From assembly GCF_033439725.1 (NCBI RefSeq), contig NW_026944391.1, forward strand, positions 992,001-1,056,000: DNA of 64,000 nt. Direction: 5' to 3'. A program made the translations under genes and the position numbers. Shown piece by piece: positions 24,462-35,411 of the stretch (its first letter is position 1; each line of letters starts with the position of its first letter). This stretch comes from Neurospora tetraspora. Its lineage: Eukaryota > Ascomycota > Sordariomycetes > Sordariales > Sordariaceae. Under the pieces are notes generated by a model that saw nothing but the letters and a program-made list of their open reading frames with translations, searched no databases and was not told the origin of the DNA.

Positions 24462-24964
24462 GCGGGGCAGTGTTCTCGATCAGTCGAGTATCATGATGGA
24501 GAAAAGCTAGGATGATACTCCGGTCGGTATCATGTGTTGTACAATGGCGGTCCCTGAGTGGTTCTTTCCAGCGGGAGTCGAGATGCTGTTTGATGCGCTG
24601 TTCGTGGGAGGTTCATCCAATGCGCTGAGGTGCGCCTATAGCAGCTGCCAGCAACAGAGGGTGTGCCTGCCGCCGCATAAACATTCGCTGTGGGCATGGA
24701 GACGCGTGACCACAAGCGACGTCATTGTCTTACACCTTTCTTGGGCCCTTGTACGTGGTACGACGACTACAGGTTTCTTTTATTCCCTTCTTCTGCTCTT
24801 CTTTTCTTTTATAAAAGAGACCCTTCTCGACTGTTACAATATTCTCCTTTACACCTTACCCATCATCCTGCAAGACGATATCCAAAAAGTTATCCAAGAC
24901 TCTCAGTTGTCTCTCTGCCACCCACTCTTCAAGAGCGATAACTCAAAACATCAACACCATCACA
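24462..24964. promoter_or_regulatory. Shared divergent promoter of XPF and the 77-aa gene
   Basis: About 500 bp separate the two divergent ATGs. A TATAAAAG box (24810-24817) lies about 150 bp upstream of the + strand gene in a pyrimidine-rich setting. No comparable TATA is seen for XPF. The 77-aa gene therefore looks inducible and the repair gene constitutive. Confidence 0.5.
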
Positions 24965-25273
24965 ATGGCCGGCGGCGACGATCTCAGCAAGAAGGAAGTC
25001 AACATCCTTCCCCACGACACCCAGAAGGACGAGCAAGTATGTTATCCCTTCCTAACCTAGTGTCTTGTGAATCACAGAGAACAGAAACTGACTCTTTGAC
25101 CAAACAAACAGAAGAACCCCAACAACCCCCTCAACAAGCTCGCTGACGGCGCCAAGGCCACCTTCGAGCAGGCGTCAAAGGCCATGCCCGGTCCCGCCAT
25201 CTCCCAGAACATTGGCGGCGAGGAGGGCACCAAGGAGGAACGCAGGGCCAAGGCTGAGCAGCTCAACAAGTAA
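24965..25273 (+). CDS. 77-aa hydrophilic protein, possibly stress-related
   Basis: Exons 24965-25036 and 25112-25273 (intron GTATGT...AAACAG) give 77 aa beginning MAGGDDLSKKEVNILPHDTQ and ending AEQLNK. It is rich in Lys, Glu, Asn and Gly, with no signal peptide or membrane segment. The second half holds KLADGAKATFEQASKAMPGP and a helical GTKEERRAKAEQ stretch. Small hydrophilic proteins with a TATAAAAG promoter and a CAACA-rich leader are often stress- or development-induced in fungi, but I do not recognise a named family, and function is unknown. An acceptor 36 nt upstream would change the frame, so the chosen one is preferred. Confidence 0.7.
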
Positions 25274-26524
25274 AGGACTGGCTGGATCTGGGAATGGACA
25301 AACAACGGAATGGCTGGAATGATGATAACGACTGAATGATACATACATAATTGAACTGTTTTGACAAGTTTGATGGAGTCTTGTTGGGCTGAAGTGACTT
25401 GTGTGTAATTGCGCCCAAAATGAGAGGGGACTTGGAGACTTGTAAGACTTGTCTCGAACGGCAACATGTGAACCTGTGAAGCTACTTCCATGTCATCCCA
25501 TATTGGTACTTCCATCCCATATCAACCTAAGCTATAACTACCAAATGCACATGGGAGTTGTTGTCATTGCCCGTTTCAACATGTACAAGTCAAACAGTTC
25601 TCGGAGGTTCCATCTCGTTGAACATCACCTCAGGCAAGCGGAAGGTCGGCTGTGCAAGGGAGCGGATACCTCTAGTGGAGGGGTTTCCCACGAGGGTTAC
25701 CCAGGGGCACTGTTAGTGGACACGCCAATTGACGCCCTATCCACCCCCGGCACGCTATCTCGACACTATCTGGTCCGTGTCCAGTGGTCGCTTCCCGCTC
25801 GGAAATTGGTCATTGGATTGAAATGATTCCCGGTCTCGTCAAGTCAAGTCGCTGCCCTGCCGCTGAAGCTGACCGTCGCTCCGCCGTGGTGATGCAACTC
25901 CAAGCCTAACCTCCTGCCAGGTACACCCGCAATTCAACTTATTCTCGCAATACACCATCTCGCAATCTGTACAGCTTTAATACATTGCTTCTCCACGGCA
26001 GATCCTAAGCTTATTGTCCGAGGTACGTGATTCCCAGCCTGACGCCCTCCATTCCTCTCTCTCTCTCTCTGCTCCTTTCAGTCATTGGACATCGGTTACC
26101 TAAGTAGCTAACCGGCAACTTCCATTGTCCCATCTAGGCTTCCGTCAAGTGTTCTTAATTACACGCGACACGGCCACGGCAGCACGGAGCTTTGCTTTAT
26201 CTTATACCAACAAGACACTCGGCTCTCGATAAGAAGCACCAACAGCCCGAAAAAGCTTAATACAACATCCCACTTCCACTCTCACCCTTCGCTCGACGTT
26301 ACCCCCCTCGCCGACCGACCCGCCGACCGATTCAAGGAACGGCGACCAAGCTTCAGAACATCACCTCTCGGCGCTGCGCCCGCCGAACGAGGCCTTCCAC
26401 CGAACCTCGCATACCGACTCCCAGTCTATCCATGCTTTGCTCCCCCTGGACCATCTAAAGGGGACGCCAGGCCGCAACCCACCACCCACCACTTCCGCGC
26501 TTCCACCCCTCATATCTCTTCGCC
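25274..26524. other. Intergenic region and Las17 leader
   Basis: The 3' part is a CT-rich and then C-rich leader typical of a long fungal 5' UTR, including a CT dinucleotide run near 26055-26070. A GTACGT near 26022 could start a 5' UTR intron. No other gene is seen. Confidence 0.5.
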
Positions 26525-28554
26525 ATGCCGTCCATCCTTAGCGACGACGACAAGGAGACGGTCAAGCGCTGCGTACCCAAGCAGACCAACAAGATCCATG
26601 CCGTCGCCGTCGCCAGGCTCTATGTAGCCTACCCCAACCCGTCCAAATGGACCTATACCGGCCTCCAGGGTGCCGTCGTGCTGGCAAACGATCTCGTGGG
26701 CAACACATATTGGATCAAGCTGGTTGATATTTCGGTAAGTGCTACAAAGAACGAAAAGAGTTGAAATTTGGCTGACATCGGACAGCCCGGAAACAGGGGA
26801 GTCATATGGGACCAGGAGATCTTCGACACTTGGAGCTACAACCAGGACCGTGTCTTCTTCCATACCTTCGAGCTTGAGGAATGCGTGGCCGGCTTGTCCT
26901 TCGTGGACGAGAAGGAAGCCAAGCAGTTCCTCAAGAAGATGAACGACAGGGAAAAGAACGCCAGCAAGGCTACCAGCAAGACACCTTTCGGAGGCGCTTC
27001 CCAGGCACACCACCACAAGCACGGTCTTTTCGGAGGTCTGTTTGGAGGACATAAGCACTCGTCTCCGACAGCCACCCCGCCCGAGTCGCCGCGCACCGCT
27101 GCACCGGCAAGCCGTATGAGTGGAATGAACGGATACAAGCCTCCTTCCGAGTTTGCCACTTTGGATGCTTTCGATCCCTTGTGGAGGGAACACTTTGGTG
27201 ACGACCTAAAGGCCCAAGGCCTCGACGACGACTTCATCCGCGAAAACCAGGACTTCATCATTGAGTTCTTGAAACAGGAGCAAGCGAAGCAGGGCACACA
27301 CACGAGCACTCCTCCGCCGCCGCCGCCATCTGCTCCTCCTGGTGGTCCCGCAATGAGAGCTCCCCCACCACCTCCTCCTGGTGCTCCGCGCCCTGTCTCC
27401 GAGTCGGTAACTCCGTCGACGTCTAGGAGAGGGCCAGCACCCCCGCCTCCTCCTCCAGCAAGAAGATCCGGCAAGCTCGACACCGAAAACCACCAGGAAC
27501 CGACCCCTACGCGAGACTCACCTCCAAGGCCAAGATTTTCTGTTCCTCCTCCCATTGCCGATGCTGGCAAGTTTGCTCACTCTGATCCTCCGCGACACAC
27601 GCCCTCTGCGCCTGGACCTCCACCACCTCCTCGGCCGCCCAAGACACCACTCGAAGATTCGGACCCGGGCCATAGGTTTGGCGTTCCTCCGCCATTCACA
27701 GGCCAACGAAGTGTGCCCCCGCCGCCTCCTAGCCGTGGCTCTGTTCCTCCGCCACCGCCCCCGAGAAATTCAGCTGCGCCACCTCCTATGCCTCCCAGGG
27801 CACCGGGACCAGCACCTCCCCTGCCGCCCGCGAGCTCACGGCCGCCGCCGATGTTGCCGACTAGAAGCCCGGCACCGCCGCAGGCACCACCTCTCCCGAC
27901 CTCAAACGCGCCGCCTCCGCCGCCTCTACCGGCCACCCAGGCGCCTCCACCACCTCCCCTTCCCGCAACGAGCGCGCCTCCTCCGCCACCACCGGCACCG
28001 CCAGCACCCCCGGCGCCCCCTCTTCCCGCAGCACATGCTCCCCCGCCGCCTCCTCCTATGCCTCCCATGCCCGCACCGTCAGGCGGCGCACCACCCCCGC
28101 CTCCGCCTCCTCCCCCTCCCCCGGGCGGCATGGGCGGCGTCCCCCCACCTCCTCCTCCCCCTCCTCCAGGTGGTATGCCTCCACCGCCCGCTGCTGCCTT
28201 GCCGCCTGTTGACGGCACTCGCTCGGCCGTGTTGGACAGCATCAAGGGTGCGGGAGGTATTAGGGCGTTGAAGAAGGTCGATAGAAGCCTGGTCCGTGAT
28301 CGTTCCGCGGCTGCTGTTCCTGGTGGCGGCTCCGATACTGGGCCCGCAGGTAGTGGATTGCCGCCCGCTGGAGTTGCGCCGGGTGGCGGTGGTGGGATGG
28401 CGGATGCGTTGGCGTTGGCGTTGCAGAAGAGGAAGGAGAAGGTTAGCAGGAGTGGTAAGTTTCACTTAACCCGAGAAGTGTTTGTGGATTGTGGGAAGAT
28501 GATGCTAACTGGTGTTGAACAGATGACGAGGATGATGGTGATGATTGGGATTAA
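26525..28554 (+). CDS. LAS17: WASP-family actin nucleation promoter Las17
   Basis: Exons 26525-26734, 26786-28454 and 28523-28554 give 636 aa. Las17 activates the Arp2/3 complex at endocytic patches and supports polarised growth. Seen in order: an N-terminal WH1 domain (about 1-130, with WTYTGLQGAVVL and WDQEIFDTWSYNQDR); a His/Lys linker; a conserved helical segment (DPLWREHFGDDLKAQGLDDD) where Las17 lacks a typical CRIB; about 250 residues of polyproline (profilin and SH3 ligands); a WH2 actin-binding region (RSAVLDSIKGAGGIRALKKV); and a C-terminal acidic tail with the Arp2/3-contacting Trp (DDEDDGDDWD). The last exon is only 32 nt, and without it the essential acidic tail would be lost. 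Both introns have GTAAGT donors. Confidence 0.95.
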
Positions 28555-29786
28555 GTGTCCGATGCCCTTGATAACATGGTGAAGAGCACTATGACAGTCT
28601 CCAAGTACGCGAAGAGTCCAGAAGGAATGGAAAGGAAGAATGAAGCGACGCCGATTGCCAGTGGTTTACCCGTTTGGTCCGGCGTCCGCTACAGGTGAGA
28701 TCTAGTGGGTAAATGATCATGGAACGATCAAAACGAGACAAGGAGAAAACAGGAGGAACGAGGCCTGGGAATGGCGTGAGAAAGAGTATGGGGATGATGA
28801 AAGGTGAGACAGGGTTGGAAGGGATACAGTATCGTTGCATATATAGCTTCACCGTATTTGGAAATATTCGCTTCACTACTGGTGTTCACAAGAATTCTAT
28901 TAGATGTTAACTTTTACAACCTACTCATGGTCAAGTAGGTGCACTTGTTTCGTGTATGCTGAAGCACGGCGCGAAGTTTTGTTTGGTGTAGAGAGAAGGT
29001 GAGCAGTTATAGTCAGTTCTACGTAGGATTCGTGCATATCTACTCTTCACTCATGATATCACAACAGAACACGGCAGGGTCATCAGAGTGTTCATACCAA
29101 AAATCCATTGCCTAGCTCGAGAAAAGTAAAAGAAACCAGACATGAGAGCCCCTAAAAGAACATAAAAAGACGATGATAAAGCCATCCTATCAAAAAACAG
29201 CCTAACCCCTTTTAATATCCCATAGTACGTACCCTTTTCGCTGCGAATGGATGCTCTCTATGTCCCCCTTTTTTTCGCTCCTCTTCCTTCCGTCGTCCTC
29301 TTCATAGGACCCTTGACTCCGACCAGATCCAGGTAAATGACGTCCCTCCCACCATTGTACCTGGATCCGGTCTCTCTGCTCCTTCTGATTTGTTTGTAAA
29401 TTTGTCTTGTCTTGTCTTGTTGCCGAAAAACAAAGAAATAACAGGCACACCTAACTGTCGGGGAACCAAAACTGGTTGTTTTGTTGTTGTTGTGGGCTGG
29501 GTTGGCTTGCGTACGGCCGACCGAGAAACAGAACAGAGGCCAGAGTGGTTTGAGAGAGAAGACAGCTTTTTGGACTTTCCTGGACGACCCCTTGCTTCCT
29601 GACCGGATCCTTGGGATGACTGACTTTGACGAAAGGAAGGTGGAAAGGGGGAGGAAGAAAGGGAAGTTGGGAAAGGGTGGCGTTATTTCGCATGTTTCGG
29701 TAACTTTTGGGGTTTGTTGCCTCGTTCTTCTTTAAGTGCCGAGAAGGATGAGGCGACGATATGGTGTTGAAAAGGCGACGACACGT
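28555..29786. other. Convergent intergenic region
   Basis: The stretch lies between the 3' ends of the Las17 and eIF1A genes. AT-rich patches near 28840-28920 and a TCTTG repeat near 29402-29421 are present. No supported gene. Confidence 0.5.
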
Positions 29787-30720
29787 TTAGATGTCATCGA
29801 TATCAACAGTCTTGCCGCCGGCCTCGGCGCCCTCCTCGTCCTCGGAGTCACGGTCCTCGTCGAACTCGAAGCCGCAGTCGCCGTCCTCGTTGGGGCCGAA
29901 GGTATCGGTCTCGTTGATCTTGGCGGTGTCGGGGAGCTCGCCGTAGGCCTTCCTGTTGATGGGGGAACAAATGGTTAGTAAGCTGTTGCTGACAGGGAGG
30001 AGGGGGAGGGGGGAGAAGAAAAACGTACAGAGAACGGGCCTCGTCTGCAGAGTACTTGAGGATAACATCACCCTTCTCGTCCTGGTACTCACGGAGGGAG
30101 ACAAGAATGATGTCACCGTTGTTGATCCAGATCTTCTTGCGAAGCTTGCCACGGATGAGACCGAGGCGCTTGACACCGTCGAAGCACTGAAAGCGGGGAA
30201 AAAGTCAGAATATTTGTTTGCTTGTTGGTAGTTTGGCGAGGGGCGGAAAGGACATACCATAGCCTCGAGTCTGCCGTTACCCAGCATCTTGATGACCTGA
30301 GCGTACTCTGTAGAGGAAGACATGTGTGAGCTTGTTGTTCGTTTGCTGTTGTCGGGAGGCATGGACGAGCGTCGACGTCGCAGGTTTTGCTGTGTGTGCG
30401 TTTCGCTCGCTCGCCACACCGGCGTGTTCACGTACCTTGACCCTCCTCCTTGAAGGTCAACTCGCGCTTCTCATTGCTGTTCGAGATGGTTAGCCATATG
30501 AAGAAGCAAAGACTATGGTATGCGACTCCGTCGACGACGAGCTAGTGCGCGCGCATCCCCATGATGCTTGGTAGCGGCGGCGATGCGGGGCGGCGCGATG
30601 GATCTCGGTCGTCGTCGGCGGGCGGGCAACACCAGACAAAAAATCTGGGGAAAATCCTTACTCGTTCTCGTTCTTTCCCCTTCTCCTGTTCTTACCACCC
30701 TTTCCCTTGTTCTTAGGCAT
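29787..30720 (-). CDS. TIF11: Translation initiation factor eIF1A
   Basis: Five exons (30662-30720, 30436-30476, 30258-30307, 30029-30186, 29787-29952) join in phase to 157 aa, beginning [20 protein letters not shown]. eIF1A binds the A site of the 40S subunit, promotes scanning and start-codon recognition, and works with eIF1 and eIF5B. The basic N-terminal tail, the OB fold ([20 protein letters not shown] to [19 protein letters not shown]) and the acidic C-terminal tail ending DIDDI (the eIF5B contact) are all present. Four introns in a 474-nt coding sequence is dense for a fungus and common for conserved translation genes. All donors are GTA-type. Length matches the yeast protein (153 aa). 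Confidence 0.97.
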
Positions 30721-31389
30721 GTTGGCTGTTGTTGTCGACGACTACGGGTGTCGGCTGTCCGGTGTGGTTGCGGTGTGTAAATTGGGTGTTGATGCGAGAA
30801 GGGAAGGCAAAAATCCAGCAACGGCTGCGTGGAGTGGATGACGGACTTGGTTGGGGTCAAGAACTGCTGGAGCACTGGAGCAACGGCGGCTTCTGGTTAC
30901 CTTTTTCACACGCCTGGGCCCTGTTCTGGTTCGTACTGAATGGAAGGCGTTTTGGTATTGTTGGTGGTGGAGAATCTTTGATACGGACTGGGAGAGTGGG
31001 AGGCCACAACTGGATGGAAACTCAAAGAGCGAGGGGCATTTCATGGAAGGTGGGCTTTTGGTAGGGCAAAATGGGCGAAAAGGGGTGGCTCGGACCTCGT
31101 CCTGACGAATCATATTGTCCATAGCGCAGGCAAAAAGTCATGGCGGCCGCCGAGGCGCGGCTTGGCGTTTTCAAACCCCGTGAATGTGGGTGGCTGATCT
31201 GGACCAAATTCGCTTGAATTGTTCGGTACGGTATGGTGAATGCTGGTAAAATACTTTACGACAACGGCAACCGCACGTCTGATTCTCACTCATGCCGGCG
31301 TCTTCCACCACCATCAACATGTTCGATATTTCACCCGTCAGCAACAACTTTCACGTCACTAGTTGAGCACAGCCGACTGGTCATCTTCC
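30721..31389. other. Intergenic region upstream of eIF1A and the orphan gene
   Basis: Divergent promoter region for the eIF1A gene (-) and the orphan gene (+). No TATA box or repeat stands out and no further gene is supported. Confidence 0.5.
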
Positions 31390-32412
31390 ATGTCCTTGCC
31401 TTCTTTCCTGAAGTGTGCCAGGTCAGCTGGCCTTGTTGACTTGGCGTCGACTATCAAGACTAGATGGCGACCCCTACGACCTCTGGTACTCAGAGGCTGT
31501 GATCAACGGCGAGGCAAAGGCATGAGGGCCAACATTCCGGAAGATGCGGCGCAAGGATACGGCTACACTCAGATGAATTGGAGTCCCTATAGCGAGCCGG
31601 TACTGTCGAAAAGAGTCAAGGCTCTGTCCGACGCGCTTAACATCGGAACTTATTACGACGTCAGGGCAGTCAAAGGGCAGGATCCTGCCAATGCTCCGTT
31701 CATGGTCTCGACGAGCACGAGACATTGCTATACAAGACAGTCGGTCATGAAATACTTTGGTTTAGGAGAACATCCTTTGACGGATATGTTTCTCCACCAT
31801 TACACCTCTAAGAAGCACCGACCATTATGGTTGTTCGTCTACAACGGTGACGCCGACCTTCGTCCCGTAGTGAAGACTGTGTGCGTGAAAAGGTTGAGGG
31901 AGGCCGTTCTCAAGGCTCTCAAGGCGAACGGATACGGCCATTGGGGGGATCGATTGCCGGGATTCGACGACACATCGGTGCTTCACGGCACCATTCACGT
32001 TCGCATCTCACACGGCAAGGAGTTCCTCCAGATGAGCGACCAGGAGATCCATGACATGCTTGACAAACTGATGAAGAAGCATATCATCAAACAGCTCCAA
32101 ACACCACAATGGCCGATACAGGCTCAGTGTAGGCGGGCTCGTGTTGGCGAGCAGTCACCTCCAAACAGAGGATCCAGTGGATCACCTCAAAACAGAGGAT
32201 ACAGCAACCAATCGCAACAGCGTGGATCAGGGCAGCCGAGTGCTGGCGGTTATAGAAACACCAGAGAGACACCAACCGACATTCGTGCTGGCAACCGGAT
32301 TCCGAAGCCAAGCGCAGAGGATGGAATCATTCAAGGCGATGAGTCCCGATCCCGTGTACAACAGCTTGCCGAACGGTTCCGAACTCGTCATCAAAATCCA
32401 GGATCGAACTAG
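31390..32412 (+). CDS. Orphan basic protein with disordered Gln/Ser/Arg tail
   Basis: I do not recognise this protein. The frame is open from about 31363. ATG codons at 31390 and 31522 are both possible; the one at 31522 (MRANIPEDAAQGYGY) may be the true start because the preceding residues look non-conserved. That gives about 296-340 aa. The folded part contains NWSPYSEPVLSKRVKALSD, a FMVSTSTRHCYTRQSVMKYF segment, PLWLFVYNGDADLRP and an amphipathic QMSDQEIHDMLDKLMKK helix. The C-terminal third is a low-complexity NRGSSGSPQNRGYSNQSQQR-type tail. There is no signal peptide or membrane helix. The overlapping second frame at 31464-31520 also reads protein-like (DPYDLWYSEAVINGEA), so an upstream intron or frame change at the N-terminus is possible. 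Confidence 0.55.
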   Translation: MSLPSFLKCARSAGLVDLASTIKTRWRPLRPLVLRGCDQRRGKGMRANIPEDAAQGYGYTQMNWSPYSEPVLSKRVKALSDALNIGTYYDVRAVKGQDPANAPFMVSTSTRHCYTRQSVMKYFGLGEHPLTDMFLHHYTSKKHRPLWLFVYNGDADLRPVVKTVCVKRLREAVLKALKANGYGHWGDRLPGFDDTSVLHGTIHVRISHGKEFLQMSDQEIHDMLDKLMKKHIIKQLQTPQWPIQAQCRRARVGEQSPPNRGSSGSPQNRGYSNQSQQRGSGQPSAGGYRNTRETPTDIRAGNRIPKPSAEDGIIQGDESRSRVQQLAERFRTRHQNPGSN

Positions 32413-33127
32413 GACTTTGGGACAGGATGAAGGCGGCTCTTGGTAGACTCATGGGAGCAAACGCGAGTTGAGCGTTGACTCCTTAGAGGGACCTCTATGT
32501 AGCCAGCTGTCTACTCCCACGGCATATAGAGTAACAGTACCGTTAAAGGCCTGTACAGCACACCGGGAGTAATCAGTACAAGTAAGATACCCTTACTCAA
32601 GCAAGCAGCCTCTCACAACAACTCTCAAACCCGAGTTTCAAACACCACCAGAAGTCGAAAAGGTACGTACCTTTTAAAGTGGAGCCACCCAGGGGAAGCA
32701 TCAAAGTCTTGGCGCCAAGCAGAGGCTCTCAAGGTGTGCGTTTCCGGCCAAAGCCCCCACATTTCTCGGTGAGCGATGCCCCTGCCTCAAGGGAGCTGCT
32801 CCGGGGGAGGTCAACCACTGGACGGTCGCTGGCAGTTAGGGCAGCTCCAATTGAGGTCCAGTTTAGGCCATGAAGTGTCCGTGAGATTTGGCGACAGCTT
32901 GATTGCTTGCTCCTTGCCCGAGTATCACAAAGACAACCAACCAGGTCACCACTCGAGAATCGTCCTGCGCTAGCTGCTGTCTGCACATTTCTACCAACAG
33001 GGCAGCTTATCTGCAGCTTTCCAAAGAGGACACGGCACTTGAAATCCAGGGTCGAAGCTATAGCTGCATATCTCCCGAAGCTCGACAACCTACCAACAAT
33101 CCGTCCACATCCCCATCGCGAACCATC
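32413..33127. other. Intergenic region and Chs5 leader
   Basis: Promoter and 5' leader of Chs5. The in-frame extension upstream of 33128 lacks similarity to Chs5 and is not used. No other gene or repeat is seen. Confidence 0.5.
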
Positions 33128-34538
33128 ATGCTCGTCTCCCTGACCGTCGGCAAGGTCGACGCCGGCGTCACCGTTCTCCTGACTCCTGACAAGCGACTAG
33201 TATGTTTGAATGCAGTAGTGATCAAGTCAAGGAACTGCTGCTAATCACATCATCCCCCAGATCGAATTCCCGTCTATTCTTCTCCCACCCGACATCTCCT
33301 CGGGCTCCATTGTCGACGTCACCGTCGCCCGCAACGTTGCCTCAGAAGACGAAGCCGAACGCGCCTTCCGCGCCCTCCAAGACAAGATCTTCAACGCCCT
33401 CGGTGCCGCCGAACCCAAGGCCCCCAACCTCCGCTGTCGCAATGCCACCCAGACCAGCGTGGTCCTCGAGTGGGACCCTATCGATCTCGCGACCGCCGAC
33501 CTGATCAGCCTGGCCCTCTACCGCAACGGCCAAAAGGCCGGCAACATCCCCAAACCAACCGCCATGCACTCGACCAAGATTTCTGGTTTAGCCGTCGACA
33601 CCGAGTACACGTTCCACCTGGTGCTGCGCACAACGGCCGGCACCCTGGCTAGCGAGAAGGTCGTGGTCCGCACACACAAGATGACCGACCTCAGCGGCAT
33701 CACCATCACCACGGGCATCCTTCCTCCCGCGGTCAGGGAGTCTCTGGCGCGCTCCGTGGACCGGATTGGCGCCAAGCTTGTCGACACCGTTAGAATCGAT
33801 ACGACACACTTTGTCACCACCGAGGGCCGGGGCGTGCAATGGGAGAAGGCGAACGAGCTCAACATTCCCGTGGTCAGGCCCGAGTGGGTGGAGGCTTGTG
33901 AGAGGAACGGCAGGATCCTGGGTGTCACCAAGTTCTACCTGGATGCTGTACGGGTTGGAATGGGACCGTCGGCGGCGGATATGGGAGGAAGCCCACCGAT
34001 GCAGCACAATAGGAGTGTGTCTGCTGCGTTTTCACAGAAGGAGTTGCCGCCGCAGCCATCGCCGCCAGTGCCGCAGCAGCAACAGACGAGCCCACCGCCT
34101 ACGAATGGGGTACGCAGTCCTGATGTGAACAAGCCTACACCACCACCGCCTGCCGAGCCAGAGCCAGAGCCGGTGCCGGTGCCGGTGCCGGTGCCGGAGC
34201 AGAAGCAAGAGGAGGATTTACAGCCGGTGGCACTTGAGCCTAGTGTGGAGGCGACAACAACAGAAGTGCAGCAGGAAGATGATACTGGGTCCGAGAAAGG
34301 AGGCGACGAGAGTGACGTAGCGTCTGAACCAGAAGACAAGGTCAAACAAGACGACGAGCAAAAGGTGCTTGCCCATGAAAAGGAGGAACAGGGTCTGGCA
34401 GTACGACCTGCTTCTACGGTGGAAGACGCCGAGGAGAGCAAAGAGGACGAGGACGAGGACGACAACAAGGACGACAGTCTTAACCCCAAGGGAGGAAAAT
34501 CACCTGATGGAGCGTCGTTCCAGGATGTTGCCCTATGA
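33128..34538 (+). CDS. CHS5: Exomer subunit Chs5 (chitin synthase export)
   Basis: Exons 33128-33199 and 33261-34538 (intron GTATGT...CCCCAG) give 449 aa. Chs5 is the scaffold of the exomer complex at the trans-Golgi network, where with ChAPs adaptors and Arf1 it exports chitin synthase to the cell surface. Seen: the highly conserved N-terminal oligomerisation segment MLVSLTVGKVDAGVTVLLTP, a fibronectin type III domain (about 75-165, PNLRCRNATQTSVVLEWDP), and a BRCT domain (about 165-270, ESLARSVDRIGAKLVDTVRI to VRPEWVEACERNGRIL). These FN3-BRCT modules bind Arf1. The tail is disordered, with a PVPVPVP run and acidic repeats. Yeast Chs5 is longer because of a repetitive tail; filamentous fungal forms are about this size. 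Confidence 0.95.
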
Positions 34539-35411
34539 CAGCTGAAGGGTTGGAACGAGAGAAGAAAGGAACAAAGATAACGGACAGAGGGTTAGAAACG
34601 CCCATGTACGATTAATATTGCGGTCTACGCGAGGGCTGTCACAGCTTTGAGGGCAAGGAAGCGCGAGTCTGGCTGGGCTAGTCTACTTCTTGGCGGAGGA
34701 TAGAACTTTGATGACGGATCACGATTGATACAGTTAATACACCTTACTTCATCCTTAGATCTTGCAGTTCCAGTGCTAACACTTTTTCATAGCCATATCC
34801 CGTTTCTAGTCTCCCCAACCCATATCACTTCTTTGTTCCATCTGTTCCCTCTCATAGTTTCTACCCATAACCCCACCCGAACTCTCCAACCTTCCAGATC
34901 CTACTCTCAGATCTCTGTTTTGTCTTGGCACCCCTGAATCGCACATGGTCCTCCAATGGATGCCAGATCCCTGGGAACCCTGGGGACGGCATGAGCCGCA
35001 TCCGTGTTGGTGACGTCGATCAGTGACTTTATGACTTACACACGGCGATACACTAACAACAATGTCAACAAATGGCCATATGTCTTTGATATCGAGTGCG
35101 ATTGGAGTGTCTTGGAGGATGGGCGAGGACTCCGTTGATGATGACATTACTTCGTAGTTGTCAGTCCGCGAGAGACCGTCGGGACCGTTCTCAATATCAA
35201 CACTGTCCTCCCCTCATCAACTCAATATTTCCACTCCTCAACCAGCTTCACGGTTGACTTTCTCTTCTATACAATCTCACAACGATATTCTGAAAGATTA
35301 GGTTCTCAAAAGAAACAACTTCCTCCAAGAGCAGCATAACCTCATCCACAATCACCATTTAGAAACACGACACCACCACAACCCCAACGTACCCCCTTTT
35401 CAACACCCAAA
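34539..35411. other. Intergenic region upstream of the SDR
   Basis: Contains the 3' end of the Chs5 transcript and a CA/TC-rich leader before 35412. No supported gene. Confidence 0.5.

Noticed and set aside
26836-28245. Gly-rich minus-strand frames over Las17
   Set aside because: Mirror of the polyproline coding region (CCN read as GGN), not a real Gly-rich protein.
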